This document shows positions 24,744 to 32,240 of a stretch of 32,240 nt of DNA, piece by piece. The DNA comes from Phycisphaerae bacterium (lineage in GTDB: Bacteria > Planctomycetota > Phycisphaerae > UBA1845). Within the stretch, counting starts at the first letter, position 1. Each line of letters opens with the position of its first letter. The notes under the pieces were generated by a model, which had not been told where the DNA came from, searched no databases, and was given only the letters and a program-made list of their open reading frames with translations. Location: the NCBI GenBank assembly GCA_030429365.1, contig JAUIEW010000025.1, forward strand, positions 1 to 32,240, given 5' to 3'. Position numbers and translations under genes: made by a program.

Positions 24744-26330
24744 ATGCTCGCGATTATCAACACAAGGCTCATCGCGGCGTTCGATTCGCCCGACCTCGCA
24801 TACGGCGGCATCATTGGTATCGCCCTGGCCCTGGTCGGCGTACTCGTTCGCAGCAAGATGCGAGCCGCATCGCAACGCGCCGAAGCCGATGGCATTGTGC
24901 AGGAAGCCCGCCGCGAAGCCGAAACACTGCTCAAAGCCGCCGAAGTAGACGCCAAAGCGGAAGCGCTCAAACGACAGGAAGAATTCGCCAAGGAAACAGC
25001 CACCGTCCGTGCCGAATTCAAGGAAACCGAAAAGCGGCTTTCCAAACGCGAAGACAGTGTCGACAGCAAGCTCGACACGCTCGCCACCAAAGAACGCAAC
25101 ATCGAAGCCAACGAAAAGAAACTCGCCAAACGCGAGGAAGAAGTTTCCGCCAAGGAAGCCAGGCTCGACGAAGCCCTCGAACGCGAGCAAGCCGAACTCG
25201 TCCGAATCAGCAGCATGAGCGTCGACGAAGCCAAACGCCGCCTCCTCGAAATCGTCAAGCACGATATCGAAAACGATGCGGCCCGCCTGATCGACCGCAC
25301 ACTGACCGAAGCCAAAGAAGAAGCCGACGAAAAGGCCCGCGAAATCATCATCACCGCGATCCAGCGGTCGGCGGCTGAGCATACGTCAGCCAGCACCGTC
25401 TCGACCGTCGACATCCCGTCGGACGAAATGAAAGGCCGCGTCATCGGTCGTGAAGGGCGCAACATCCGTGCATTCGAGAAAGCCACCGGTGTCGACGTCA
25501 TTGTCGACGACACGCCCGGTGTGGTCATCGTCAGCGCGTTCGACCCGGTTCGCCGCGAAGTCGCCCGTCGGTCGTTGGAGCGACTTATTCAGGACGGCCG
25601 AATTCACCCGGGGCGAATCGAAGAACTCGTCGAGGAGACGGCCAAGGATGTCGAAAAGGACGTGATGGCCGCCGGAAAAGCAGCAAGCGTCGAAGCCAAT
25701 ATCGGCGGGCTGCACAAACGCCAGATGGAGCTTTTGGGCCGCCTTTCCTACCGCACCAGTTACGGTCAAAACGTCCTACGCCACAGCATCGAAGTGGCGT
25801 TCCTTTGCCAGAATATGGCCGACGAACTCGGTCTCGATGGCCGCCTGGCCCGTCGCTGCGGTCTGCTGCACGACATCGGAAAAGCCATCGACCACGAGCA
25901 GGAAGGCGGGCACCCGCTGGTGGGATACGAGTTCTGCAAACGCTACAATGAAAAACCGGAAGTCCTCAACGCCATTTGGGGACACCACGGCGACGTCGAG
26001 GCCACAAGCCCATACACACCACTGGTCGCGGCGGCAGATGCGATCAGCGCATCACGTCCCGGTGGTCGTCGCGAATCGTTGGAACGGTACATTAAGCGAC
26101 TCGAACAGCTTGAGTCACTGGCGACAGAACAACACGGCGTTCGACAGGCGTTTGCCATCCAAGCCGGTCGCGAAGTGCGTGTGATTGTCGATGCCAAGAA
26201 GGTCGACGACGCGCGAGCGTCCAAGATCGCCCACGATATCGCCAAGCGAATCGAAGAGGAAATGACCTATCCCGGCGAAGTACGGGTCACGGTGTTGCGC
26301 GAAATTCGCGCTGTGGGCATTGCACGATAA
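24744..26330 (+). CDS. rny: Ribonuclease Y
   Basis: RNase Y is a membrane-anchored endoribonuclease that starts mRNA decay. The 528-aa product has the standard layout. An N-terminal membrane helix (about 20-36, [16 protein letters not shown]) is followed by a long charged coiled coil (about 40-205, many Glu/Lys/Arg/Ala). A KH domain follows with [20 protein letters not shown] (227-246). Then comes an HD domain with [12 protein letters not shown] (343-354), [19 protein letters not shown] (372-390) and [19 protein letters not shown]. The His and Asp of the HD motif are present (H347, H376, D377). It is followed 55 nt later by ymdB, the same pairing as in Bacillus. Only a weak GGATGGA precedes the ATG. 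Confidence 0.97.
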   Translation: MLAIINTRLIAAFDSPDLAYGGIIGIALALVGVLVRSKMRAASQRAEADGIVQEARREAETLLKAAEVDAKAEALKRQEEFAKETATVRAEFKETEKRLSKREDSVDSKLDTLATKERNIEANEKKLAKREEEVSAKEARLDEALEREQAELVRISSMSVDEAKRRLLEIVKHDIENDAARLIDRTLTEAKEEADEKAREIIITAIQRSAAEHTSASTVSTVDIPSDEMKGRVIGREGRNIRAFEKATGVDVIVDDTPGVVIVSAFDPVRREVARRSLERLIQDGRIHPGRIEELVEETAKDVEKDVMAAGKAASVEANIGGLHKRQMELLGRLSYRTSYGQNVLRHSIEVAFLCQNMADELGLDGRLARRCGLLHDIGKAIDHEQEGGHPLVGYEFCKRYNEKPEVLNAIWGHHGDVEATSPYTPLVAAADAISASRPGGRRESLERYIKRLEQLESLATEQHGVRQAFAIQAGREVRVIVDAKKVDDARASKIAHDIAKRIEEEMTYPGEVRVTVLREIRAVGIAR

Positions 26331-26385
26331 TCGATCGTATCGCCCCGCCACGCAAACGGCGGCAAACAGAAAGCACGATGTGTCA

Positions 26386-27183
26386 ATGGGTATCAATGTT
26401 CTTTGTGCAGGCGATGTGGTCGGGAATCCTGGCAGGAAGGCAATCGCGCACGAATTGCCCAAGATCGTCAAAGAACGCAACATTGAATGCGCAATCGTCA
26501 ACGCCGAAAACATCTCGTCCGGTTCGGGCATCACGCCCACGCTCTTTGAGAAACTTCTCAAGTCGGGTGTCAACCTCGTGACACTCGGCGACCATATCTA
26601 TCGTCGCCGCGAAATCATCGCGACTTTGGAAACCGCACCACAAATCGTCAAACCCGCCAACCTTCCGCCCACAGCACCGGGGCGGGAATTCGCGATCCAC
26701 GAAACCGATAACGGTACGCAGATCGCCGTATTTTCGCTGCTTGGACGTCTCTACATGAAACCCCAGGGCGACTGCCCTTTCAAAGCCGCCGACCGCGTCC
26801 TCGCCAAGATTCCAAGCGAAGTAAAGATCATCGTGTGCGACATGCACGCGGAAGCCACCAGCGAAAAAGTCGCGATGGGTTGGCACCTCGACGGGCGCGT
26901 CAGCATCTTATACGGCACGCACACACATATCCCGACAGCCGACGAGCGTGTACTCCCAGGTGGAACCGGCTACATCACCGACCTGGGCATGACGGGCCCG
27001 TACGACGGCGTCCTCGGGAGAGACAAAGCCCGCGTGCTGCAGTCGATGGTCCACGCCATCCCCGCACGGTTCGACGTCGCCACCGATGACGTCAACATCT
27101 GCGGAATCATCGCAAGTGTCGATCCCAACAGTGGCCGATGCGAACACATCGAGCGCATCAAGCTGCCACACCACGTATCCTAA
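26386..27183 (+). CDS. ymdB: YmdB-family metallophosphoesterase
   Basis: YmdB proteins are dinuclear metal phosphodiesterases; the Bacillus enzyme hydrolyses 2',3'-cyclic nucleotides and affects biofilm and sporulation programmes. The 265-aa product from ATG 26386 has VLCAGDVVGNPGR (D10), IVNAENISSGSGIT (E41, N42), CDMHAEATSEKVAMGW and LYGTHTHIPTADERVLPGG. It also has GYITDLGMTGPYDGVLGRD, all in family order. One metal-site position differs: the usual G-N-H reads G-D-H (LVTLGDHIYRR, D69). An ATG at 26320 inside rny is in frame, but its extra 22 residues are not family-like. It lies 55 nt after rny, so the two are probably cotranscribed. Confidence 0.93.
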   Translation: MGINVLCAGDVVGNPGRKAIAHELPKIVKERNIECAIVNAENISSGSGITPTLFEKLLKSGVNLVTLGDHIYRRREIIATLETAPQIVKPANLPPTAPGREFAIHETDNGTQIAVFSLLGRLYMKPQGDCPFKAADRVLAKIPSEVKIIVCDMHAEATSEKVAMGWHLDGRVSILYGTHTHIPTADERVLPGGTGYITDLGMTGPYDGVLGRDKARVLQSMVHAIPARFDVATDDVNICGIIASVDPNSGRCEHIERIKLPHHVS

Positions 27184-27245
27184 GGTTGATTCCCCAACAA
27201 GCTGTTCAAGTTCCGATAATCTCGGGATCATTCCCTATAGCTACT

Positions 27246-27271
27246 GCCCCTTTTTGGGGGTACCTTTTTCT
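27246..27271 (+). terminator. Possible weak terminator after ymdB
   Basis: CCCC-TTTTT-GGGG (27247-27259) can form a short stem and is followed by TACCTTTTTC. The stem is only 4-5 bp, so termination would be weak. It separates ymdB from the sigma-factor gene. Confidence 0.3.
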
Positions 27272-27430
27272 TGCCAAGATCGAGTCCTCCTTTTCAGGTC
27301 AAGTCGCGCCCACTCTGTTTGAAATCAAAACTTGAGATTCCAAAGTCGGAATCAATACGCGCTTCGCGCCAACAAATCCCATGCACGGACGGCGTGCGCC
27401 CGGACTCAGCCCGCGGTAAGGAGGAACGCG

Positions 27431-28216
27431 ATGAAAGCAGGAAGAGCACACACGGAAGTCGAACAAAAACTGTGGCGACGGTACTTGCAGGACCGTACCA
27501 AGAAGGACCGAAACGCATTGGTCCAGCGATATGTCCCGTTGGTAAATCAGCATGCCGGACGGATGGCTCGCCGACTCCCGCCGCACATTTCATACGACGA
27601 AATCCGTTGTGCCGCGTTCGACGGTTTGGTGCAAGCGATCGAAACCTACAACCCCAGCGGTGGCGCGACTTTTCCCACCTATTGTCGTCAACGACTCTTC
27701 GGCGCCGTCGTCGATTGGATGCGAACGATCGACACGCATGGGCGAGCGATTCGCACGTTTGAAAAGAAACGGGATCAGATCGCGCACATGCTCCGTGCAG
27801 CCCACGAGCGCAATCCCTTACCACAGGAAATCGCGGATCGAATGGGCATGTCCGTCCCAAAGTTCAACCGCATGTCGCGCATTTCGTCGATGGGACAGGC
27901 CGTCCCATTCAGCACGCTGGAATCATCTCGCGATCGAAACGCTGCCGAACAACGGGCGCTCTCCATTCCCGACCCGCAAGCCCATGACCCGTCGAACAAT
28001 ATTTCGCGATCGATGCTCGCCGCATATCTGAGCCGCGGTTTGTCGAAAAACGAAAAAGCCATTCTTGTGCTTTACTACTATGAAAACCTGACGATGTCGG
28101 AAATCGGCAGCGTGCTGTCACTGTCCGAATCACGCGTCAGCCAGATTCATCAAGACGTGCTCGACCGATTGCGCAAAAACGGCGGCAACAGGCTTCGCGA
28201 AGAGTTGGCCGGGTAG
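27431..28216 (+). CDS. fliA: FliA/WhiG-type RNA polymerase sigma factor
   Basis: This is an alternative sigma factor of the sigma-28 group, which typically directs late flagellar genes. The 261-aa product has region 2 at about 28-100 (LVNQHAGRMARRLPPHISYD, AAFDGLVQAIETYNPSGGAT, FPTYCRQRLFGAVVDWMR), region 3 at about 112-190 (PLPQEIADRMGMSVPKFNRM) and region 4 at 205-250 (KNEKAILVLYYYENLTMSEI, LSESRVSQIHQDVLDRLR). Absence of region 1.1 and the wording 'LYYYE.LT..EIG..L..SESRVSQIH' point to FliA/SigD/WhiG rather than to a house-keeping or ECF sigma. AAGGAGG at 27418-27424 sets the start at ATG 27431; the in-frame ATG at 27332 has no such site. The window's flagellar operon has a sigma-54 promoter instead, so this factor probably acts on later genes elsewhere. 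Confidence 0.9.
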   Translation: MKAGRAHTEVEQKLWRRYLQDRTKKDRNALVQRYVPLVNQHAGRMARRLPPHISYDEIRCAAFDGLVQAIETYNPSGGATFPTYCRQRLFGAVVDWMRTIDTHGRAIRTFEKKRDQIAHMLRAAHERNPLPQEIADRMGMSVPKFNRMSRISSMGQAVPFSTLESSRDRNAAEQRALSIPDPQAHDPSNNISRSMLAAYLSRGLSKNEKAILVLYYYENLTMSEIGSVLSLSESRVSQIHQDVLDRLRKNGGNRLREELAG

Positions 28217-28244
28217 GCAAATGCTCTACCGAAAGTCGACGCAA

Positions 28245-28305
28245 GGGTGGGCCGTGCCCACCATTTTGTTGTTGTATCGTAAACGGCGGTGGGCACGGCC
28301 CACCC
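28245..28305. repeat. Palindromic repeat, copy 2, between convergent fliA and phosphatase genes
   Basis: Perfect 18-bp arms (GGGTGGGCCGTGCCCACC at 28245-28262 and its complement at 28288-28305) surround a 25-nt loop. The arm sequence is identical to the core of copy 1 at 7359-7422. The right arm is again followed by GATGCGTTC, while the loops differ. Both copies sit between the 3' ends of convergent genes. Confidence 0.9.
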
Positions 28306-28312
28306 GATGCGT

Positions 28313-29179
28313 TCAGACTTTCACTAGGTGCAACAGCTTACCGATGACTTTGAGGTTCTCCCCCAGCGAGGGTCGCGGTGTGCGGGCGGCATTGTGGCGA
28401 ATCAGAATTGCGGTGACATCGTCACCTTCGTCGACGCCGCCGCGAAACTCAGCCAATCGGCCGCGGAGCGATGCAACAAACGTCTCATGCTCGTCAACAT
28501 CGATCTCTGCGACCAGATTCATAAGTCCCGCTTGACCAAGCTGCTTGCCATCGGCATCAGTCGTCTCAGGAAGACCGTCGGTGTAAAACAACACGAGATC
28601 ATCAACTTCGAGTTTCACCGCATACTGATAGAACTTCGTCTCGGAGATAATGCCCAACGGAAGATTGGCGGCTGACCCCGACGTTTCCGGTTCGTTGGGA
28701 TTCAACTCGTGCCAGGTTTCCTTCGCCGCCCGATAGAGCAGCGGTGGCGGATGGCCCGCATTGCAGATGATCAGATCTTCGGACGGCGCGAAGTAGGTCG
28801 CCACGATCGCCGTCGCGAAATGCGTCCCGTCGGCTTGGCGCAGAAAACTCCGATTGAGATGGCGAACGATGCGCGTTTGATTCGCACGATTGATGTATCG
28901 CCGCATGAAGTTGCGCAGTTGACTCGCGAGTTCACCAACGCTTCCGCCATGACCAGAGACATCCGCAACCGCCAACCGCGTGATCTTGCTTCCCCCGCAC
29001 ACCGAAAGGTAGTGAATGTCTCCGCCGGCTTCATCCCCGCCGAACGGCTTGCTGTAAATCCAGGCATCGATACCGGGAACTGACACCGCGCCGTCGTACG
29101 CCTTGTTGCCCCCCATGATTTCCATGCAGGTAAGCTTGCGCTTGTCGGCGGGTTCTGGTCGCGGTTCGACTGATTCCAT
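28313..29179 (-). CDS. PP2C-type (SpoIIE/RsbU) serine phosphatase
   Basis: The 288-aa product consists of one SpoIIE/RsbU-like phosphatase domain with no sensor, HAMP or response-regulator part. Metal-binding and core motifs are SKPFGGDEAGGDIHYL (43-58), LAVADVSGHG (69-78), THFATAIVATYF (119-130), ICNAGHPPPLLYR (138-150), LVLFYTDGLPETTDADG (195-211) and EGDDVTAILI (251-260). Such enzymes dephosphorylate anti-anti-sigma (STAS) proteins in partner-switching systems, or other phosphoproteins. No anti-sigma or STAS gene is in the window. It converges on the fliA-type gene but is not in its operon, so a link to that sigma is only suggestive. The ATG at 29179 lacks a clear ribosome-binding site; ATG 29125 is an alternative start. 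Confidence 0.88.
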   Translation of the reverse strand: MESVEPRPEPADKRKLTCMEIMGGNKAYDGAVSVPGIDAWIYSKPFGGDEAGGDIHYLSVCGGSKITRLAVADVSGHGGSVGELASQLRNFMRRYINRANQTRIVRHLNRSFLRQADGTHFATAIVATYFAPSEDLIICNAGHPPPLLYRAAKETWHELNPNEPETSGSAANLPLGIISETKFYQYAVKLEVDDLVLFYTDGLPETTDADGKQLGQAGLMNLVAEIDVDEHETFVASLRGRLAEFRGGVDEGDDVTAILIRHNAARTPRPSLGENLKVIGKLLHLVKV

Positions 29180-29487
29180 GGAGGCAAACTCTCGTCAAAT
29201 TCTGATTGGCCCGTGTTCCTTTGGGTTCAAAGGAAGTATGGTGCGAGCGGCGTCAAACGGCAACCTTGGGTCTTTCACATCAACTCCTGCACCGGCCCGA
29301 CGTCCGATTCCGTACACCGATCGCAACCAGTGGTGGCGGCAACTTTGCAGACACACTTCGGATAACTTCGCAGAAATGTCAAATTATGTAGCCCCGTCAA
29401 CCAACTCCAGTGATCATTCGTTGAATCTGCCCCGGCAAGCGCATAAATTAGGGTGGGGGAATTTGTGTGGGTGGACAGCCGAATCGA
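29180..29487. other. Intergenic region between divergent phosphatase and M6 protease genes
   Basis: No gene is seen. Apart from the hairpin at 29216-29235, nothing distinctive was recognised. The region must hold promoters for both divergent genes. A GTG at 29467 is in frame with the protease but would add residues before a good signal peptide. Confidence 0.5.
29216..29235. promoter_or_regulatory. Perfect inverted repeat upstream of the phosphatase gene
   Basis: TTCCTTTG-GGTT-CAAAGGAA is an 8-bp perfect inverted repeat with a 4-nt loop, 37-56 nt before the phosphatase ATG. It has no T-run, so it could be an operator or a 5' leader hairpin rather than a terminator. Confidence 0.35.
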
Positions 29488-32240
29488 ATGGGTACGACGA
29501 TGTCATCGCGAATGAAACCGGTACAAGCAGGGAGCGTCCGCGCGCTGCTTCTATTCGCATTCGTTCTCGTGACGTACAGCGTCGCCCCGATCGTTTCCGC
29601 GATGCCGGCATCGCCGACACCCATTCAACTGCTTCAACCGGACGGTACCCCCATCACGCTGCGAATATTTGGTTACCCCGAGTACCACTGGTTTGAAGAT
29701 ATGCAAGGCTTCACCGTGGTCCTCAAGAATAAATCGTACGTCTACGCAAAACGCAGCGATCGCGGTGAACTGACCGCCACTGACCTCTTGGTTGGCAAAT
29801 CCGATCCTGCAGCGGCGGGTCTCACGCCCAAGTTACAACCCGACGATCGCGTGATCGAAACAACGCGCAGGCGTTTGCTGGCCGACCCACCGACCTCTGT
29901 GTTGAGTAAATCGCGGGACAAGATGGAATCCGGCGCAACCGGAACGGTGAAGAATCTCGTCGTGCTGTGCAAGTTTGCGGACCACGACTTCGGTGTTCAC
30001 ACGCGCCCGCGCGAAGACTTCGATGTGTTGTGGAACGCAGCCGGCGGCGATCCAACGCTCGCACCAACCGGCAGCGTTCGCGACTGCTTTCTCGAAAACT
30101 CGTATGGCCAACTCACCATCAACAGCACCGTCGCGGCATGGGTGACCCTGCCGCACGATGAGGCGTACTACGCAGCCGGTTCCAACGGCTTGACGCTCAA
30201 CTACCCGAACAACGCCCAGGGCATGGTCAAGGATGCCCTCGATGCTGTTGACCCATTCATTGACTTCGCCGACTTCGATCTTGACCTCGATGGTCGGATT
30301 GATGCCATCAGTATTATTCACTCCGGATACGGCGCTGAGACCGGCGGCGGAGGCGGAAACTGGATCTGGTCGCACCGTTGGGCGCTGTTTCAAATTCCCG
30401 GTACGGTCTGGTGGGTCAGCAACGATCTCAACAGCAATGGCGTGGCAGTTGATGTCTTTGACTATCACACCGAACCCGCGTTGTGGGGCAGTTCTGGAAA
30501 CGAGATCAGCCGAATCGGGGTCGCTGCCCACGAAACGGGTCACTTCTTCGGCCTGCCAGACTACTACGACATCAACGGTGGCGGCCAGGGCGCAGGTTCA
30601 TGGGGCATGATGGCCAACGCATGGGGATTCGATCAGTCGCAGTATCACCCGCCCCACTTTTCTGCGTATTCCAAAATCCAACTGGGCTGGCTTGAACCGA
30701 TCGTCATCGACTCACCCAATCGATACACCGCTCCCAACGTCGAGTTCAACCAAGTCGTATACCGCATCGATGCGGGTTATGCCGACCTCGAAGATGAGTA
30801 CCTTCTGATCGAAAATCGCCAACCAATCGGCATCGAAACGGCCATGCCGCAAGGCGGGCTCGCAATCTGGCATATTGACGAAGGCAAGGCGCAAAACACC
30901 GACGAGGGCTTTCCGGGTCAAGTCGGTTGGCCTCAGAATAACAACCATTATCGCATGGCGCTCTTGCAGGCCGACGGCAATTATGACCTGGAGCACGGGT
31001 TCAATCGGGGCGATGGCGGCGACGTCTATCACGGTGACGGAGTCGATCGCATTGATGAAACCACGACTCCCAACACCGACTCGTATCAGTTCGGTCAAAT
31101 TGTTCCAACCGGAAACGTCATCGCCAATATCAGCACATCTGGCTTGACCATGACGTTCACCTATGGCGACGTGACCACTTGCGGATCGTCCAGCGAATGC
31201 GGTGACGGTTTGTATTGCAATGGTGTCGAAGCATGCATCGATGGCTTGTGTCTGCCGCCGGGGTCGCCCTGTGCCGTTGGCGAATTCTGTGCCGAAGATC
31301 TCGACACGTGCATGACCACGATGTTGGAAGACGACTTCGAAAATGGCAACACCAACGGCTGGGACCTGCGCGGCTTCGGTAGCACCGCCACGCAAGGCGA
31401 CTGGATCATCGGAAATCCGATTGGCACGTTCAGCGGGAACGACCAGGGCCAGCCGGAAGACGCATTTGAAGGAACCAACTGCGCATTCACGGCGCAGAAC
31501 AGCAGTTTGGGCAACCAGGACGTTGACAACGGCATCGTCCATATGGTCACGCCGCCGATCGACATGAGCGGGCAATTGACGGCCAGGCTTGCTTTTGCAC
31601 GTTGGTTCTTCAACCGCGACATCGGCGAAGACCCTGGTGATTTCTTCGCGGCTGAAGTCAGTGACGACGGCGCCAATTGGGTCACGGTTGACTTCGTGCC
31701 ATATGATGAACCGGGCACCAATCTATGGACCAGCGTGTCGGTCAACATTCACGAATTCATTGACTTAACAGATACCGTTCATGTTCGCTTCAGTGCCAGT
31801 GATGGCGTGTCGACGGGACAGGGCAGCGTGATCGAAGCGGCGATCGATAATGTCTTCGTAGCCGCTTCCGCCAATTGCTTTGCCAACGCCGATTGCGACG
31901 ATGGTGATGGGTGCAACGGTGAAGAAGTTTGCAGCAACGGCGTCTGCCATGCGGGCATCCCGCTCGTCTGCGACGATGAGGACGCGTGCAATGGCGTTGA
32001 GTTCTGTAGCAACGGCGTGTGCATTGCGGGTGATCCGGTTGTCTGCGACGACGGCGATGCGTGTAACGGTTTGGAACTGTGCAGCAATGGCATTTGCATC
32101 GAGGGCGACCCGGTTGAATGTGACGACGGGGACGCCTGTAACGGTGTCGAATTCTGTAGCAACGGAATATGCTTCGAAGGAATACCCGTCGAATGCGATG
32201 ACGGTGAGCCGTGCAACGGAATTGAGTTCTGCAGCAACGG
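29488..32240 (+). CDS. Secreted M6-family metalloprotease with Cys-rich tandem repeats (partial, 3' end off the window)
   Basis: The frame is open from ATG 29488 to the right edge (917 codons seen). A signal peptide (VRALLLFAFVLVTYSVAPIV, cleavage near SAMPASP) is followed by a propeptide. The M6 catalytic domain has the zinc motif HETGHFFGLPDYYD at residues 348-361 (HExxHxxGxxD) and ends near residue 560. One Cys-rich unit (CGDGLYCNGVEACIDGLCLP) follows at about 570. A jelly-roll, MAM-like domain lies at about 614-790 (DDFENGNTNGWDLRGFGSTA, FFAAEVSDDGANWVTVDFV). From about residue 803 a 25-residue Cys-rich unit repeats tandemly to the edge. Likely a secreted or surface-bound protease. ATGs at 29500 and 29512 are alternative starts; ribosome-binding sites are weak for all. 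Confidence 0.9.
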   Translation, partial: MGTTMSSRMKPVQAGSVRALLLFAFVLVTYSVAPIVSAMPASPTPIQLLQPDGTPITLRIFGYPEYHWFEDMQGFTVVLKNKSYVYAKRSDRGELTATDLLVGKSDPAAAGLTPKLQPDDRVIETTRRRLLADPPTSVLSKSRDKMESGATGTVKNLVVLCKFADHDFGVHTRPREDFDVLWNAAGGDPTLAPTGSVRDCFLENSYGQLTINSTVAAWVTLPHDEAYYAAGSNGLTLNYPNNAQGMVKDALDAVDPFIDFADFDLDLDGRIDAISIIHSGYGAETGGGGGNWIWSHRWALFQIPGTVWWVSNDLNSNGVAVDVFDYHTEPALWGSSGNEISRIGVAAHETGHFFGLPDYYDINGGGQGAGSWGMMANAWGFDQSQYHPPHFSAYSKIQLGWLEPIVIDSPNRYTAPNVEFNQVVYRIDAGYADLEDEYLLIENRQPIGIETAMPQGGLAIWHIDEGKAQNTDEGFPGQVGWPQNNNHYRMALLQADGNYDLEHGFNRGDGGDVYHGDGVDRIDETTTPNTDSYQFGQIVPTGNVIANISTSGLTMTFTYGDVTTCGSSSECGDGLYCNGVEACIDGLCLPPGSPCAVGEFCAEDLDTCMTTMLEDDFENGNTNGWDLRGFGSTATQGDWIIGNPIGTFSGNDQGQPEDAFEGTNCAFTAQNSSLGNQDVDNGIVHMVTPPIDMSGQLTARLAFARWFFNRDIGEDPGDFFAAEVSDDGANWVTVDFVPYDEPGTNLWTSVSVNIHEFIDLTDTVHVRFSASDGVSTGQGSVIEAAIDNVFVAASANCFANADCDDGDGCNGEEVCSNGVCHAGIPLVCDDEDACNGVEFCSNGVCIAGDPVVCDDGDACNGLELCSNGICIEGDPVECDDGDACNGVEFCSNGICFEGIPVECDDGEPCNGIEFCSN
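31894..32240 (+). repeat. 75-bp tandem repeat encoding Cys-rich 25-residue units
   Basis: Units start with the Cys codon at 31894, 31969, 32044, 32119 and 32194, exactly 75 bp apart, and the array runs past the edge. Each encodes a variant of CDDGDACNGVEFCSNGICIE plus GDPVE, with four Cys per unit. Units 2-5 are closer to each other than to unit 1, which suggests recent duplication at the 3' side. A diverged single unit lies before the MAM-like domain (about 31199-31272). Confidence 0.93.

Noticed and set aside
27212-27219. TCCGATAA upstream of the sigma-factor gene as a sigma-28 -10 element
   Set aside because: The only -35-like sequence (TAAGGTTG at 27181) is 23 bp away instead of 11, so autoregulation by this site is not supported.

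Overview
The window looks like a piece of a planctomycete chromosome, probably Phycisphaerae-like. That assignment is inferred from protein architecture, not from a marker gene. The clues are secreted metalloproteases with dockerin-type Ca-binding loops and Cys-rich 'GACCLPNG' or 'CDDGDACNG' repeats, lipoproteins with Asn/Asp/Gly linkers, a murD gene in a flagellated bacterium, and a RNase Y-YmdB pair. Base composition is moderately GC-rich and even. I recognised no rRNA, tRNA, insertion sequence or CRISPR array.

Layout. (1) 1-3564, minus strand: a flagellar rod and ring operon, flgF-flgG-flgA-flgH, with flgH running off the left edge. A near-consensus sigma-54 promoter lies upstream, and a small coupled ORF precedes flgF. 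(2) 3756-10387: housekeeping genes. pyrF-murD and uvrB-nadC are on the minus strand, with rsgA on the plus strand between them. A long palindromic repeat sits between the convergent rsgA and nadC. (3) 10793-16291: exported proteins. These are a tiny lipoprotein with its own terminator, two lipoproteins with low-complexity linkers (one beta-propeller-like), and a matrixin metalloprotease translationally coupled to an exported protein. (4) 16743-22586, plus strand: a compact surface-sugar cluster with a methyltransferase, a polysaccharide-deacetylase-like protein, a formyltransferase-like protein, a NeuA-NeuB fusion, and a NeuC-type 2-epimerase. (5) 22490-23722, minus strand: peptidase T, whose 3' end overlaps neuC tail to tail. 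(6) 23723-24743: a gene-poor kilobase. (7) 24744-28216, plus strand: RNase Y, YmdB and a FliA-type sigma factor. (8) 28313-29179, minus strand: a SpoIIE/RsbU-type phosphatase, separated from the sigma gene by a second copy of the palindromic repeat. (9) 29488 to the right edge: a secreted M6 protease with 75-bp tandem repeats.

How the parts fit. The flagellar genes, the sigma-54 promoter and the FliA-type sigma factor suggest a motility programme using both alternative sigma factors. The sugar cluster has the three core activities needed to turn UDP-GlcNAc into a CMP-nonulosonic acid (sialic- or legionaminic-like). Two of them are fused in one polypeptide. The added deacetylase, formyltransferase and methyltransferase genes suggest a modified acyl pattern. 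Whether the sugar goes onto flagellin, a surface polymer or the S-layer cannot be told from this window. This cluster is the best candidate for something unusual here.
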